A stretch of DNA of 64,000 nucleotides from Paguma larvata (lineage: Eukaryota; Chordata; Mammalia; Carnivora; Viverridae), in NCBI GenBank assembly GCA_030068075.1, contig CM057844.1:17592001-17656000 (forward strand). Reading direction: 5' to 3'. The translations under genes were made by a program, and so were the position numbers. Position 1 is the stretch's first letter. Every line of letters starts with the position of its first letter. This document shows positions 11,113-23,619 of the stretch, in pieces. The notes beneath the pieces are model-generated. The model made no database searches. It had not been told where the DNA came from and was given only the letters and a program-made list of their open reading frames with translations.

Positions 11113-12774
11113 AAGACTAATACCTGCTTTCCACTCTGACTTCTGCTCCATTACACTTCTCTTTGTGTTAGGGAATGAGTATTGAAGGGGAGTTTTGAGA
11201 GTCTGCATAAGGGAAAGATGAATAGGGTGTATTCCATTTTCATTTAGTGGTAAATAGTTAAGCAGTTCACAGTAGCTTATATAATGTACAAAATGTGATT
11301 ATTTTCTTCCCTAGCATAGGAATGGACCCCTGAAATACTCTCACTGCCCACTATGTAATCTTGTCCAGTATTATGATAATAAGGTACAGGATCCAAGTAA
11401 TGTCACAGCATTCTATGGTCCTATGGTGTATGGCACCTGACACTGGAGCTATGGCAGTGGAGGAGAAACAAGGAAGGCTTGAGTGTAGGGAGCCAGAAGA
11501 TAGATTGTGGATTTGTGAAGTTGTAAGTGGAGAATTCCATTCTCATTGAGAACCTGCAAAAAATGCAAGAACAGAATATACCCTCCTTCTCAGCATATAC
11601 AATGATAAATGTACCTATATAATTTTTTCTTTTCTTGACGGAAAAGAAGGGAAATAGAATTTATCGGAATTCCCATGTGTGTACAGCACAAACTTGTCAC
11701 AGTAGTAAAAAAGTATGCTTATGCATGAGGCGGCATGCTCTATGCATTTCATCAATAAAAAATAAATTTTGATCAACCATGTGAAGATAAAGACTAAATT
11801 ACACTTTTGTTCTTTACAAGAAAACATTACCAAATCCATTGCTATGTGAAAAAGCTATAAGTAGAATGCACCCAAATGTGTAGGAAGTAAATAAATCAGT
11901 TAATTTAAAAAAAATTGTATTACTTTTTTGTGACTGTATGATATTTGAGGTATTTTCAGCTTTTAAGAACTTTTAATTTCTGGTAATCTAGTTTTTAATT
12001 ACAAATAAATGCTTATTTCACAGTTATTTTGTCATCTTTTCTCTTTCTACTCTAATATCTGAAGAAAATATTATATAAACTTAAGCCCTACAAAATATGT
12101 ATCTGTACCTTAGGCTGGGGCAAAGAGAAAGAAGGTAGGAGGGAAATGGAGGGACAAAGAAAGACAGAAACAGAAGGAAAGAAGAAAGGTCCAACAAGGA
12201 CAAGAGTCAGCCTTGATGAGATCAACCAGTTTGAATATGCCTTCACCTTTGAGTAGGTCTCTTATTCCCCAGCAGACAAATGGTCACTTTTTTCTCTTGT
12301 TTTTACTTTGTATCTTATTTCTCTACCTTAAAAAAAAACTAAAAACTAAAAAAAAAAAAAAAAAAAGGCAGGGAATTTGTGAATTAATTTTGCCAATTTG
12401 TGCTTAGATTCTAGAAGACATCAAATACCATCCATTTTGTTTGGTCCATAGACTGGACAGTCCACTAGTCACTCTATTGCAGACTTTTCTTTTTTAATTT
12501 TCTCAGGGTGAATACCCTCAAATGCTACATTATCTTAGTTAGAAAATGTCCCCATTTCCTGGTAAGAGTCAGTAGGATTACAAAGTATCCCATAAGCAGA
12601 GCTGCAGCAGAACCAAGGAGATTAAGCTGGCTAACAAGCAGGCCTTCAAAACTAAGTTTCTATAGAATATTAAGACAAACGGGTAGTGTCATTATCATGT
12701 CTCAGTTCTGCAGGCTTTTGAAATGCCAACCCATCTCTCTGGTATACTCTCAAGAATAATTTATTTAGTGTCCT
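11113..12774. other. Mostly unique, with simple repeats
   Basis: No gene recognised. A GA-rich tract lies at 12118-12190 and an A-rich run at 12330-12366, where two short A blocks separated by CT end in 18 As. The A run resembles a retroposon tail, but the sequence before it matches no family I know. Confidence 0.5.
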
Positions 12775-12953
12775 CTTTTTTTTTAATGCTTATTTATTTG
12801 AGAGGGAGAAAAATAGTGTAAGCAAAGGAGGGGCAGAGAGAGAATCCCAAATAGGCTCTGTGCTCATGGGCTCAGTCTTACAAATCGTGAGATCATGACT
12901 TGAGCTGAAATCAAGAGTCTGACACTTAAGTGACTAAGCCACCCAGACACCCC
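12775..12953 (-). mobile_element. Carnivore SINE
   Basis: Minus-strand SINE with a T-rich left end (ttttttttaatgcttatttatttgag) and right end taagccacccagacacccc. It is about 180 bp, shorter than the standard felid form, and diverged. TSD unclear. Confidence 0.88.
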
Positions 12954-13754
12954 TGGTGCCATTTTTTTTATTATGAAATGTTTAGGAAATATAATTTCCT
13001 AACTTCCTGAACTTCCTTGAGGCCTTTAAGATGTTATTACCTTGGGCAAAACAGAATGTAGTTATACAATAGAAGTATGTATCACCCACACAGTGCTACT
13101 CTTACCAAGAAGAACTGTAACTCTGAAAACATATGTGTAATGAGAGCAAAATCTTTTCCTAAATCATAGTGGTTTCACCTATTCCTTTATCTCAACTCAA
13201 ATTTCTCAACTAATTATGAAAAAAAGAGAAAAGACATCTTGATTCTACAAAGTGGCCACAATCCTGGAAACACTGTAAAGACTCAGTGAATGGTTTATTG
13301 ATAATACATGAAAATATACATTGTCCTTCTCCCAACTTTATGGCTCTAGTACTTTAGAGTGCTACAGGAGAATGGCAATTTTGAAGCTCAACACTGCAGG
13401 ATGTAAAGCATTAATAATATTACATAGCATTCAGCTTATGGAAGAGTACAGTGAAAGATTTTCACATATGAGCAACCATATGGTAAAGAAATATGAAAGA
13501 AGAAATGTCATCTTTTGGCCTGGTGCCAGAACCTGAGACAGTTGCCATATGGATCTCTACCCACTCAGCAAAACTTCCTGTTGCTCTGAAGTTCACTGGC
13601 TATGAAAGGAATGTCCCAGCTTGACGAGGGAAAGACAGGGAAGGCCTCCTCAGGGACTTCTTATTCCATGCCTGTGGTTTCTCTGGGAAGGACAGTTTCA
13701 TGCTTTGTTGTCTTCCTTAGTCATAGCTTGCTCGACTGCATGAAATAGAAATCC

Positions 13755-13935
13755 ATTCAAACAAGTCAAAACAATGGAATAATATTCAGCAAAGAGAATG
13801 AATAAACTACTGGTGCATGCAACTACATGGTAAATTCCATAAGCATAACGTTAAGAAAAAGATTCCAGAGACAGAAATGTTCATGCTCTGGGATTCCATT
13901 TATATAACAATGCAAAACTAACCTACAGTGTGATA
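13755..13935 (+). mobile_element. Ancient L1 3' fragment
   Basis: acaatggaataatattcagcaaagagaatgaataaactactg, then gcatgcaactacatgg, and ggattccatttatataac follow the ORF2-end/3'UTR order of mammalian L1M elements. The frame is broken. Confidence 0.7.
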
Positions 13936-14435
13936 ACTGAGTGATTTTACCACTAAGTGTGATAACTGGGGGGAAGCAATTGTCCAAGTCGCTTGGACAG
14001 AGTGGGAGCAACAGACATGGAAGCAAGTTGATGGTTCTGGCAGTTCTCAAAAATGAAGTTGTGGGCCCGGAAGGCAGTGCAAGAACTGTCCCCTGCAACT
14101 TCAGAAAAAGTAGGAGGTGGACATGGTACCAGGTAGTACCTGCTGGCTTAGGGTAGAGAGTCTTTCATCATCACTAACTCCTGCCCCTCCTGCCTCTCTC
14201 CTCTCATTTATCAACCAAGTTAGGAGCCCTGAGAACTCTTTTATCTTATAGCCCACCAGACACAGTGCTCTTTACCAGAGGAGTGGGGACCCTCAGAAAA
14301 ACTCACAATCCAGTTAGAGGAAACCGAATACTAAAAAGATCACAAATAGAAGTAAAACAAGCATAATTTAATAACCCCTCTTGAGTAAGAAAGACTCAAT
14401 CTGGGTAAGTTATACCATTTGAAGGAAGCTAACGA
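13936..14435. other. Unique non-coding sequence
   Basis: No gene recognised. Open frames on both strands overlap here without any domain. Confidence 0.45.
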
Positions 14436-14531
14436 TACACACGCACACACACACACACACACACGGGAGGGGGGAGAGAGAGAGAGACAGACAGAGAGAG
14501 AGAGACAGAGACAGGGAGAGACAGAGAGAGA
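14436..14531. repeat. Compound (CA)n / (GA)n microsatellite
   Basis: CA repeat of about 29 bp followed by a GGGAGGGGGGAG junction and about 60 bp of GA/GACA units. Likely length-variable between individuals. Confidence 0.97.
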
Positions 14532-15214
14532 TACGGATTAGTATGGATCAAGATTCTAGCAAGAATGTTAATTCATAAACATTTAATAAGCATTCGCAGT
14601 AAACATAAATCACTTCTATAGTCATATCTGCTCTTCACAAATGGTTAGAATCAGCAAGGAAACAAAAATGACTCCATTAAGTGAACAACAGAAAAGATAA
14701 AGGGATCATGGAGAAGGCAGGAGGGAGGCGAGAGGGGTCTACCAGCTATAGAAGTACTTCAGTGGATCAGTCGGTGACTGTAAGTGAAAGGCATATCAAT
14801 AATTTGTATAATCTTTGCTAACAATCACATGCATGCTCTGTTAACCATCAAAATGTTCACCAATGTGCCTTCCCACATATTACGGTCATTAATACATAGC
14901 AATATTTGGGTGGGGAGTAGCAGGTTAGAGGTAAGGGCTGGAGAGTAGAGTTCACAACAGATTTTTAAATTGTGACTTAACATCAGATGAGAAACCAAAT
15001 TAATGCTCTAGACCCAGTCCTGTGACATTCTGCATCTGCATGCCTTTTAAACCACTAGCAGCAAGAGGCTGGGGTATTAAGAATGGACTCTTCGGGAACA
15101 ATAAAAGTTTTGGGAGAACAGCAGAATTCTCAGTTATCACAAAGTGTAAAGCTTAAGAATGAATATTAAAACCTGTATGCTTGGTCATTTGTTTGCTCTT
15201 AAATCTTTTCCCTG
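14532..15214. other. Unique non-coding sequence
   Basis: No gene or repeat recognised. Confidence 0.5.
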
Positions 15215-15655
15215 TCCTTCCTCTGTAAACTTCATTTCCTAGACTCTCTTGCCAACTGGCTTGTGGCTTGTTTTAGTCAAATAAAAGGCACCAGGAAGAG
15301 TAGAGAGCAGGAGGAAGGGGAATCAGGGTATTTCTTCCCTTTTCTCTCAGCTTCAGCCAGGGTCTCTGGCAGTGGCTATATATCCTCCCTGGTTCCTGCT
15401 CTTATCATGAAGCCTCTGCTATCAATTAGCTCCAGTGGGTGACTCTGATTCTTAGGCTCTGATAACTCCAATTCTTCTCTTTATCCTTCTGGCCCTACTA
15501 GGACTAGTACTACCTTCAAGCCATTGTCTCACTGGCTTTTGTCTGGCTTTTCAGTTCTTACAACACCATTGTAACTAGTTCTGCATATTAAATTCCTTCT
15601 ACTGGAGTGTGTTGCATGGCCTCTGCTCATGACTGAGCCATGACTGATACAACCA
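15215..15655 (+). mobile_element. LTR-like ancient repeat, copy 1
   Basis: It begins near cctagactctcttgccaactggcttgtggc, includes aggagaggaa-type and ggtatttcttccc blocks, and ends catgactgatacaac. The same block order recurs at 16390-16830. The layout suits a non-autonomous mammalian LTR. No protein-coding remnant is seen and the family is not resolved. Confidence 0.5.
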
Positions 15656-16389
15656 GAAAGTTCTTCTTCTGCTATAGTATACATGGTTATCAGACTATTC
15701 CCTCATAAAAATTTCCAACGGGAGTAATTGAAGGAAGGGGGGCCAAGGAGGGGGTTTAGAATTCTAAAGTCATTGTTTTCATGTTTTTAAAGGAAGTTAG
15801 TACTGGGAAAGGCATCAGAGATCACTGGGAAAAATGACAGAAGAGCTGATGAGAGGTTCAAGGGATTCTGGGTTCGGCTTTCACACCAAGAAGAACTGAC
15901 ATCCCATAACAAGCAACCTGTGGGGGACACTATTAGGTACCAAATAGTGTACCAAAAGCATATGGTTTTGTATGGTGTGTAACAGGGGAGTAATAGAAAT
16001 GAACTGTGACTTGGAGTATACTAGGCAAATGTTGTGAGAGTAGAATGTCTCACCTGGGGGGTCATAAGAAGATTACAGATGCACAAAGGCCTTTTCCTTG
16101 AAGTGGTCCCTAGGGAAAGGCTGAGGATCTGAAGGTTCTTTCAGGAAGCTCTCCCAAACTATATAGATCCCTTTCATGGGTGCCACTATGGCTGTTGCAG
16201 ATGACAGAAGACTTCCCAATTTGATTAAAAATCCTCCATTTCCTGGAGGGCAAGTCCAAAAATCAGACCCCATAACCCCTTTATTTGTGGTCAGTCTCAG
16301 GCTGACCAAGCTGGCCGTGGGCCTGTTTCCCACAGATCCATTCTTCATGCTTTCTCTTGGAAGGAGGGAGTTGATTCTGTCATGCTGCA
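15656..16389. other. Unassigned spacer between related repeats
   Basis: It lies between the two LTR-like copies. Opposing open frames at 16073-16390 (minus) and 16176-16397 (plus) overlap and show no retroviral or other domain. I see no internal provirus sequence. Confidence 0.45.
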
Positions 16390-16830
16390 TTTTCTAGTAT
16401 TCCATATTGGCTGGCTTTTGGATGACTGTAGCCAATGACAGTCATTACTGGGAGATTAGAGGGAGACAGGAAGAGAAAGATCAGAGTATTTCTCCTTTTT
16501 TTTCTGCCTTGGACAGAATCCCTCCCAGGAAGAAAGGCTACATCTTCCTGGTGGGCTCACACTCTTTCTTTGTGGCCTGCTGTGGTTCCATGTTCTGCCA
16601 CATGATCCCAGTCCTTGGCTGCCAATAAAACCACCTCTTCCCTCAGTCCTTACAGCATGGGGTGTGAGGGGGTTCCAACTATTGCTCATTTCTGGGTTGC
16701 TTCACTATACCTTGTTTGGCTCTTCCAGCTTTATCATGCATATAACTGATTTCTTGCACTATATTCCTTCTGTTTTAAATAATTTAAATCAAGTGGTTTC
16801 TAATCCTTAGTCAGACTCTGACTAATACAC
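16390..16830 (+). mobile_element. LTR-like ancient repeat, copy 2
   Basis: Related to the copy at 15215-15655: tggctggcttttggatgactgtagccaatgac, agattagagggagacaggaagagaaag, agtatttctcc, then ctgactaatacac at the end. Contains ccaataaaacc near 16620, possibly a relic polyadenylation signal. Confidence 0.5.
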
Positions 16831-17264
16831 TAACCCAATTAAGATTCAACACAAGTCAGAGAGAATTAGTACAAGCAAAGGGGTACCAGGGAACTACAGC
16901 CCTTGATTCCAAATCCAAAAAGCAAGGTTCATACACCTTTCCTGAAATCAACTGCATGGCTAATTCTCTTCCTTCAGTCTTTTAAAACAGAATGCATCAA
17001 AACAAGTTGTCAAAAATTTCACCTCTTAATGCTATTTCTTTCTATATCTGAGAATCTCAAATAGTTGCCTTAAAACAAGTATTTTTTTCATTATGTCTCC
17101 TACTCTGTTTTATAAGTTAGGGCATGGTGGAATTTCAAGGCTCAGAACACTTAGGCAGTTGTAGGTCTGAACTGCTCAAAAGGTCAGACTTTAATATTAC
17201 TAAGCTTTGACTTTTGATTTAATTTTAATCAATTTAAACTTTTAAATTCTAATTAAATTTTAAA
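16831..17264. other. Unique, strongly AT-rich at the right
   Basis: No gene. Positions 17210-17280 are nearly all A and T. Confidence 0.5.
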
Positions 17265-18045
17265 AATTAATATGCAATAAAATTGACTTTCATTTTCCTT
17301 TTGGTGTACAGTTCTGAGAGTTGTAACACATATACAGATTAATAGAACCACCACCACAATCAGGATTCAGAGATGTTCCATCATCCCGAAAAATCACCAT
17401 GCCATGCCTTCCCACCCCTAATTTCTGGCAGCCACTCATCTGTCTTCCATCTCCATAGTTCTCTCTATTTGATAATTTCATATAAATAAAATCACATAAT
17501 ATGTGCTCTTTTGAGACTAGTTTCTTTCCTTCAGCAGAGTGCCTCTGAAATACATCCACAATGTTGTACATATGGTAGTTTGTTCCTTTTTATTACTGAG
17601 TAATATTCCATCATAAGGATATACCACAGTTTATTTATTCATTCATTTGCTGAAGGCTATTAGGGTTCCTTATTGTTTTGGTCAATCATGAATAAAACCA
17701 CCATAAATATTCAGATACAGGTATTTGTGTGATGTAACTTTTCATTTCTCCAGGATAAGCACTAAAGAGTTAAGATGGCTACTCTTGTAATAAGAGTATG
17801 TTTAATTACATAAGAAAATGCCAAACTATTTTCTAGAAGTGCTATACCATTTTGCATTCCCACCAGCCATGGATGAGAGTTTCAGTTGCTCTGCATCTTT
17901 GTCAGCACCTTGCATTTTCAGTATGTTTACAATTTTGGCCTCAGAGCTATGTAGTAGTATCTCATCATAGCTTTAATTTTCATTTCTCTAATGATTAATA
18001 GTGTTGAACATGTTTTCACGTGCTTAATTGTCATCCCTATAGCCT
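17265..18045 (-). mobile_element. Ancient L1M 3' region, first part
   Basis: On the plus strand it reads as the antisense of the L1 3' region: accaccaccacaatcagg, tcatataaataaaatcac, attactgagtaatattcc, taccattttgcattcccacc and tttcatttctctaatgattaat occur in the right order. Heavily diverged and non-coding. It is interrupted at about 18046-18375 and continues at 18376. Confidence 0.85.
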
Positions 18046-18048
18046 CTT

Positions 18049-18073
18049 TTTGTTGTTGTTGTTGTTGTTGTTT
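18049..18073. repeat. (GTT)n repeat
   Basis: About eight GTT units at the junction between the old L1 and the inserted younger L1 tail. Confidence 0.95.
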
Positions 18074-18375
18074 ATTCTATTTTATTTTTTAATAATTTAT
18101 TGTCAAATTGGTTTCCATACAACACCCAGTGCTCATCCCAACAAGTGCCCTCCTCTGTGCCTGTCACCCACTCTCCCCCCTTCCACACCCCCCCTCACCC
18201 ATCAGCTTGTTCTTAGTCTTTAAGAGTCTCTTATGTTTTGTCTCCCTCCCTCTCTGTGTCTCGTTTTCTTTCCCCTCTTCCCCTCCCCGCTGGCCTTCCA
18301 CTAAGTCTCTCAAAACCCACATATGCATGGAAAACATATGGTATCTGTCTTTCTCTGACTGACTTATTTCACTTA
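18074..18375 (-). mobile_element. Carnivore L1 3'UTR insertion
   Basis: Younger L1 3' end in antisense. A T-rich tail then aataatttattgtcaaattgg, ttcttagtctttaagagtctc and ggtatctgtctttctctgac, ending at gacttatttcactta. Strongly 5'-truncated, only the 3'UTR remains. Inserted within an older L1 of the same orientation. It ends at the same consensus base as the copy at 28531-28824. Confidence 0.88.
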
Positions 18376-18550
18376 CCTTTTCATTTTTGGAATGGTATCT
18401 CCTGAAATAAAAATGTTCTTTGACTTTGTCAAAGTCAAATTTATTTTTTTTCTTTTGTCAATTGTACTTTTGTAAAACTTCTTTGCTCAGGTACCCACTT
18501 TGCTCTGTGTCACAAGAATTTTCTCCTATCTTTTCTTCTGAAGTTTATAG
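18376..18550 (-). mobile_element. Ancient L1M 3' region, second part
   Basis: Homology to the old L1 resumes with ccttttcatttttggaatgg, caaagtcaaatttatt and ttttctcctatcttttcttc, the next antisense blocks of the L1 ORF2 end. Compared with the expected order, some sequence is missing at the interruption. Confidence 0.75.
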
Positions 18551-18769
18551 AAGAGTTGGTAAAAAATTTTAAAAACAATTTGTGATAGTCAAGTGGCTAT
18601 ATGGAATTTACAATAAAGATATTAATATTTATATCAATAAAATTTGTAACAAATATGCATGCATGTTTATAAACTTTTTTTCCTGAAAGCTGATTGTTAA
18701 ACACTTACCAGCATAGTGCTTCTCTGAGAATACTGCTGAAACACTGGGAGTTTCAGTCATGAATTTTGC

Positions 18770-19000
18770 ATTTTGGTTCACCTGGATTCTAGTTCCATGG
18801 GTACCATTTACTGGTTAACTTCATGTGAGTTACTTAAACTTTCTAGATTTTAGTTTATATATATGTAAAATGGGTAAACGGGCATAACACTGACTTTGCA
18901 AGGCTGTTTTACAAACCAAATCATCTAAGATTTGCATATAATGCTTACCACAGTGTCTGGTACATAATAAACTTTCAACAAGTGGTAATTGTTGTACATG
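18770..19000 (+). mobile_element. MIR SINE remnant
   Basis: Blocks ggattctagttccatgg, cttcatgtgagttacttaaac, gtaaaatgggtaaacggg, aaggctgtttt and cagtgtctggtacataataa are the full MIR order in sense. Confidence 0.8.
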
Positions 19001-20185
19001 GTCCTGTTATTTTAAAACCTAATGTTCATACTATATGATCTAAGAAAGATTCTATTTTGGTCAATATACTTTAAATAAAAATATAAGAAAATGAGCAATA
19101 TGTTTTAGATTAATTTTCATCCATGCTTAAATATTCAACTGCTTAGGCACTTAAACAGGATGTGGTATATGAAAACTTCCTAGAAATTCCCTTGGCTAAC
19201 AATCACATTATTTTGATAGAGCTTTATGGCTCACAAAGTGCATTCTAACACCAGTCTCATCAAGTCCCCACAACTAGAAGATCTCTGTCAACCATGAACA
19301 TTTTTGTAACTGTTGACCGACTGAGCCAGAAGTTCTTTTTGTTTTACAGGCACACAGAAACACTTTTCCTTGTCTGTAAAAATCAATTAAAGCTTCCCTA
19401 GGACATTTTGACCTCAAGGGAAGCTGACCAGCCCAAGGGCAGTCTAAGGAACTTCTCTGTTGTCCTTATTAATCTATAACCAGCAAGCTGGTTGCTTTTC
19501 CTGTTTGCCAATTGCCTTTGTACCTAAACGTTCCCTCCCCTCAGACACCCTCTGAGCTTCACTCTGAAGTAGGAGCAGGATAACAGGAAATGAGGGAAAC
19601 TGGTTTGTGCTGTAGTCAACAGTACAGAGGTTAATGTGTCGCTAAAGGAAGGTTCAGAACGAGAACATCTAAGATAACACAGTCCTTCCCATGGTTTTGA
19701 ACAGTCCCCATGCTTTTGTACTAGTTATTTTTATGTAGAAATACGTTCCATAGTTTTGCCACACAAATGCACAGTATATGCATTGGTTTGCATTTGGACG
19801 TGTATTTATAGCCATACTCATCCACATATATATAACATGTGAGACTGTGTTAAAAAGGCATTTAATGACTAGTTCCTTTTGCATCAAGGCCAAAAGAATT
19901 CTCAATTTGATATCTATGTTTAATAGAGTATGAAGAACTGCTTTGCCCCTGGACAATATATACCTTACATAATAAATACCTTAGTCGAAGTATACTTTGC
20001 TTTTCTTACACCAAGTGTCTGAGAGTGAAGTAGATAAACCACTGGTTAATGGATGTAACTCTCCAGATGTAGCATAGTCAGCTTACTAATATATGTAATA
20101 AACAGGATATGAATTGTGGAGAAAATGTTTGTATTTGACTTTGGCATATATTATGTGAGTCATTTCCTTGTCAACAAAGTGCCTG
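19001..20185. other. Unique non-coding sequence
   Basis: No gene or repeat recognised. Confidence 0.5.
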
Positions 20186-20430
20186 TCCTTCTTCTAGGCA
20201 TCTTCTCTGCTTGTGTAGTTTGTCATTGTCAGTGCCCCAAACTGAACACAGACACCCAGAAATGACCCAAGCAGTGCATGATACAATGGGATCAATATTG
20301 CTGGGCAGTTTAGTTTTCATAGAGGAGCCTAGAATTGCATTAGCTTTTGAGGTAATTGAATTAAGAAATAATTGAATGTATAGACAACTAAAACTTTCAT
20401 GACTTACCACTGAAGCAAATTACCTCATAA
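20186..20430 (-). mobile_element. CR1/L3-like LINE fossil
   Basis: The segment ccccaaactgaacacagacaccc, gacccaagcagtgc and cctagaattgcattagctttt follows the antisense order of CR1-type LINE 3' regions (ccccagagctgaacacagtact; gcctaagattgcattagc). CR1/L3 stopped moving very early in mammals, so its recognisable state hints at a slow local rate or constraint. Family identity is from memory. Confidence 0.6.
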
Positions 20431-20573
20431 TTATTTATAGAACTATGATTTTGCTGCCAATGTTGGATTTTTCATCTCCTAATTAAATTTAATTTTGTTA
20501 ATTTAAGCCTAATCCACTAGCCTATTGAAATCTTTTGAACCTTTAGCCTATCAATATTATTTCTCTCAATTTT

Positions 20574-20791
20574 TTTTAAATTTTTTAACGTTTATTTATT
20601 TTTGAGAGACATAGAGACAGAGCGTGAGCAGGGGAAGGGCAGAGAGAGAGAGGGAGACACAGAATCCAAAGCAGGCTCTGGGCTCTGAGCCGGCAGCACA
20701 GAGCCCAACGCGGGGCTCGAACTCACAGACTGTGAGATCATGACCTGAGCCGAAGTCGGACGCCTAACCGACTGAGCCACCCAGGCGCCCC
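20574..20791 (-). mobile_element. Felid tRNA-Lys SINE, young copy
   Basis: Near-consensus minus-strand SINE ending gagccacccaggcgcccc, with an exact 16-bp TSD tatttctctcaatttt at 20558-20573 and 20792-20807. Its completeness and exact TSD mark a recent insertion. Confidence 0.98.
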
Positions 20792-20807
20792 TATTTCTCT
20801 CAATTTT

Positions 20808-23493
20808 ATGCTTTAAGAGATATTTGTGTTTTTAAAAGATGATCATTATATTTGCTTGCTCAGAATCCCTCCTTTTTTGTAACAAAATCTCAATTATTTT
20901 TTGAGAAGCATTGTTTCACATTCTTCTATCTAAGTACTTCGGGTGGGTGTCATCTAATGCCCTGGATCCATGGAAGGGAATGTGATTTTGGCCTGGCTAA
21001 TCAGAATACTCTATCACCCTGGCCCATCATTAATGATTCACTATCAAATACATGACTAAGTCGAGTCAGGAGAATCATTTCAGGGCTTCTGCTGGGATTT
21101 ACTCTCTCTGATATAATGTAAAACCGGAATTATGTAGGTAATCTTTGCCATCATATGGAGAAGCTTATATAACATAAAGTCAATAGAGGAAACAGAACCA
21201 AAAGATGGTGAGAAAGACAATATTTTTATATCAGTCAAAATTTATAATCCGAGCTATGCTTAAAGCCTCACTCCTGAAATTTTCTGGTTCAGTTTCTGGT
21301 ACTTGCAATTAATCGAGCTTTAACTCCTCATTTTTCCTACTCAAATGCCTCATTACCATGTTGAACTAGAAAAGATTATAGCACTCTCTCTGAGTTTGAT
21401 CTTTGTTGAGATTCAATTAAATGTTGTTTTTCATATTATTCTAGCTATGAACATATCATCTGCCAGCTCCTATTTTTCTATCTTGAGACTATCATAAGTC
21501 TAGACTCTCACAAGGACTTTCATAATGAATCATCTACATAATAACTACTTGTCCGAAAACACTTTTGAAAAAGGAAAGGGGCAAACATGTCATGAATCCA
21601 ATGTATTTTTCAATTTTTTGTAGTTTAGAATCCCATTTCTTTCCAATAAACATACTGATTTTCTTTTAGAGAATGAACTATAACCCTCTTGTGTCTGCAG
21701 CTTTGGCAAAAAGTCAAACCTCACTTCCTACCTCAGACCATAATCACCCAAGGGTCCAGAGCCTCTCTTTATCTCTTTTATAGAGTAAGGGGGCAGGCAT
21801 GTGTCTCAGCTTGGCTAATCATAGCTTCTCTCCTAAGACTTTGAATTTTGAGTAGTTTGTACTAAGATGAAGGTACAGTTACTTGCCCTTTTTTAAATTA
21901 CACAACACAGAGGAGGCTTTTTCTTCTATAATATAGGCCTCCAACTTTCTACAAACTACAACTACAAACTGATATGTGAAGGATTGTTGTTCTAAGAGCT
22001 TGCCAATGATTAAATGATCATTCTGTTCAATATCAAAAATATAAATTATTCAAAGTATTTCTTTAATTCACTGGTGGCCCTAACTCATCTTTTTCTCTCC
22101 TTGAAAATGTGTAGATATCAATCTTTTCTACAGGAAATCTATCTCACGAAAGAAACTTTTTTACCATCCATGATTTCCTTAAGGCAAGTGAAAGAATTCT
22201 GCACATTACATGCTGTCTCAAAACCCCTGGATGGATTTCATTTGGAGATATGAATTGGTGTAAAGAAATTTGATAATTTCTTCCCTAGGTTCTTCTCTAA
22301 GTTGGCTTCAACAGACTTACAATAGTTCTAATAAGCCTTTTACACTTTAGAGGTTATTATTTTTGTCAAGAAAAGAAAAGAGGAAGAAAAAAAGAAGAAA
22401 TTGTTTCTATAATCTGAAATAAAACCTTTTGCTTCAGTCATACTTAATTTACCACTTACTTGTCACTTTCTGAATCTCGACATGTTGGCTTAACCATTGT
22501 AGGGTTCAAATTATTAATCCATGAATTAGAGATAGTAAAGTCTACTTTTTACATTTTGCTAAAGGAACTACACATAGCAGAAATTAACTAAAGGCTAGTT
22601 TCTACCCTCCTGGCATGCAAGGAGGACATCTATAACTTCTGCCTTCTTGTCCTTGCTGCACACATAGTTCTGAAGGTCTTTCTCTGTGTCAAACATTTCT
22701 TTTAAGACATAAGACATTTCAGGATGCAGGTTTCCTTTGCTTAAGCTTGAGCCAGAAATAAGCACTATCTTCTTGGTATTTCACTTAGTAATGAGTTCTG
22801 ATTTCAGTGAGAAGTTCCCTAAAAACTTGGACATAAGAGGAATAAGCTTGCCAATGAGAGTTTACACTATATAATTTACTAATGATGGATCAAAACAGAA
22901 GTTAGCAAAGTCATCTTACAATGCTATAATGTCACTTGGGTCAGTGGTTCCCGTACACTGGGATTTCATAGACAAGAAAAATTTCAAAATGAAATAAATT
23001 CCAAGGTTTCCAGATTATAAATTTGGCAAGGAAGGACATTAGAACAACAAATAATAAAATATCATGAAGGATGAAATCCCTTTCTCCAGGGATCAAGGAG
23101 TAAAATGGTCCATGCTAAGCATTTAATCAAATCCTAACAAGCTGTTATGTCAGAGTTCCGCCTAGTCTTTGTGTTTCTGGAAGAGCAATTATGGGATATG
23201 GCTGAGTATAACCAGTTTCTTATTTAAGGAAGTCCAAGCAGTCACAACTTGAAGATGGGTGTGGACAGGAGGCTCAGGTGCTGGTGTTGTAAATGAAGTG
23301 ACCCTATTTCACATAATAAAGGAACAGTCTGGTGACCAAGCTTGTTTGTAGAAGGGCAGCCTTGCTCATTAAAGCAGTAGAGAAATACTTTTATTTGTCT
23401 TAATGGACTTAGTTTCTACGTTGTAAAACGATTGATGATAGGTCCATTCGGGTGTGAAAATGTATTTTTTTGGCCCACATATTATTTTAAAAG
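20808..23493. other. Mostly unique, traces of old LTRs
   Basis: No gene. The segments near 20965-21060 (gggaatgtgattttggcctggctaatcag-like) and 21790-21850 (tgtctcagcttggctaatc) resemble parts of ancient MaLR-type LTRs, too short to place. An AG-rich run lies at 22370-22400. Confidence 0.45.
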
Positions 23494-23507
23494 TTGAATA
23501 CTTTCAG

Positions 23508-23619
23508 GGGTGCCTGTATGACTCAATCATAAGAGCATGTGACTCTTGATCTCAGGGTTGTGGGCTAGATCCCCACACTGGGTGCAGAGATTACTTAAAT
23601 AAATAAAACTTTTAAAAAA
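23508..23619 (+). mobile_element. Older short carnivore SINE
   Basis: ggggtgcctgtatgactcaatc head, gactcttgatctcagggttg, ctgggtgcagagattactt diagnostic block and an aataaataaaact tail. A perfect 14-bp TSD ttgaatactttcag flanks it at 23494-23507 and 23620-23633. The TSD is intact although the body is diverged. Confidence 0.96.

Noticed and set aside
12213..12366. Processed pseudogene suggested by the A run at 12330-12366
   Set aside because: No protein similarity upstream, no TSD found, and the A run is interrupted by CT. May be a simple repeat.
15656..16389. Provirus interior between the two LTR-like repeats
   Set aside because: No retroviral motif can be read in either direction. The copies may be independent insertions.
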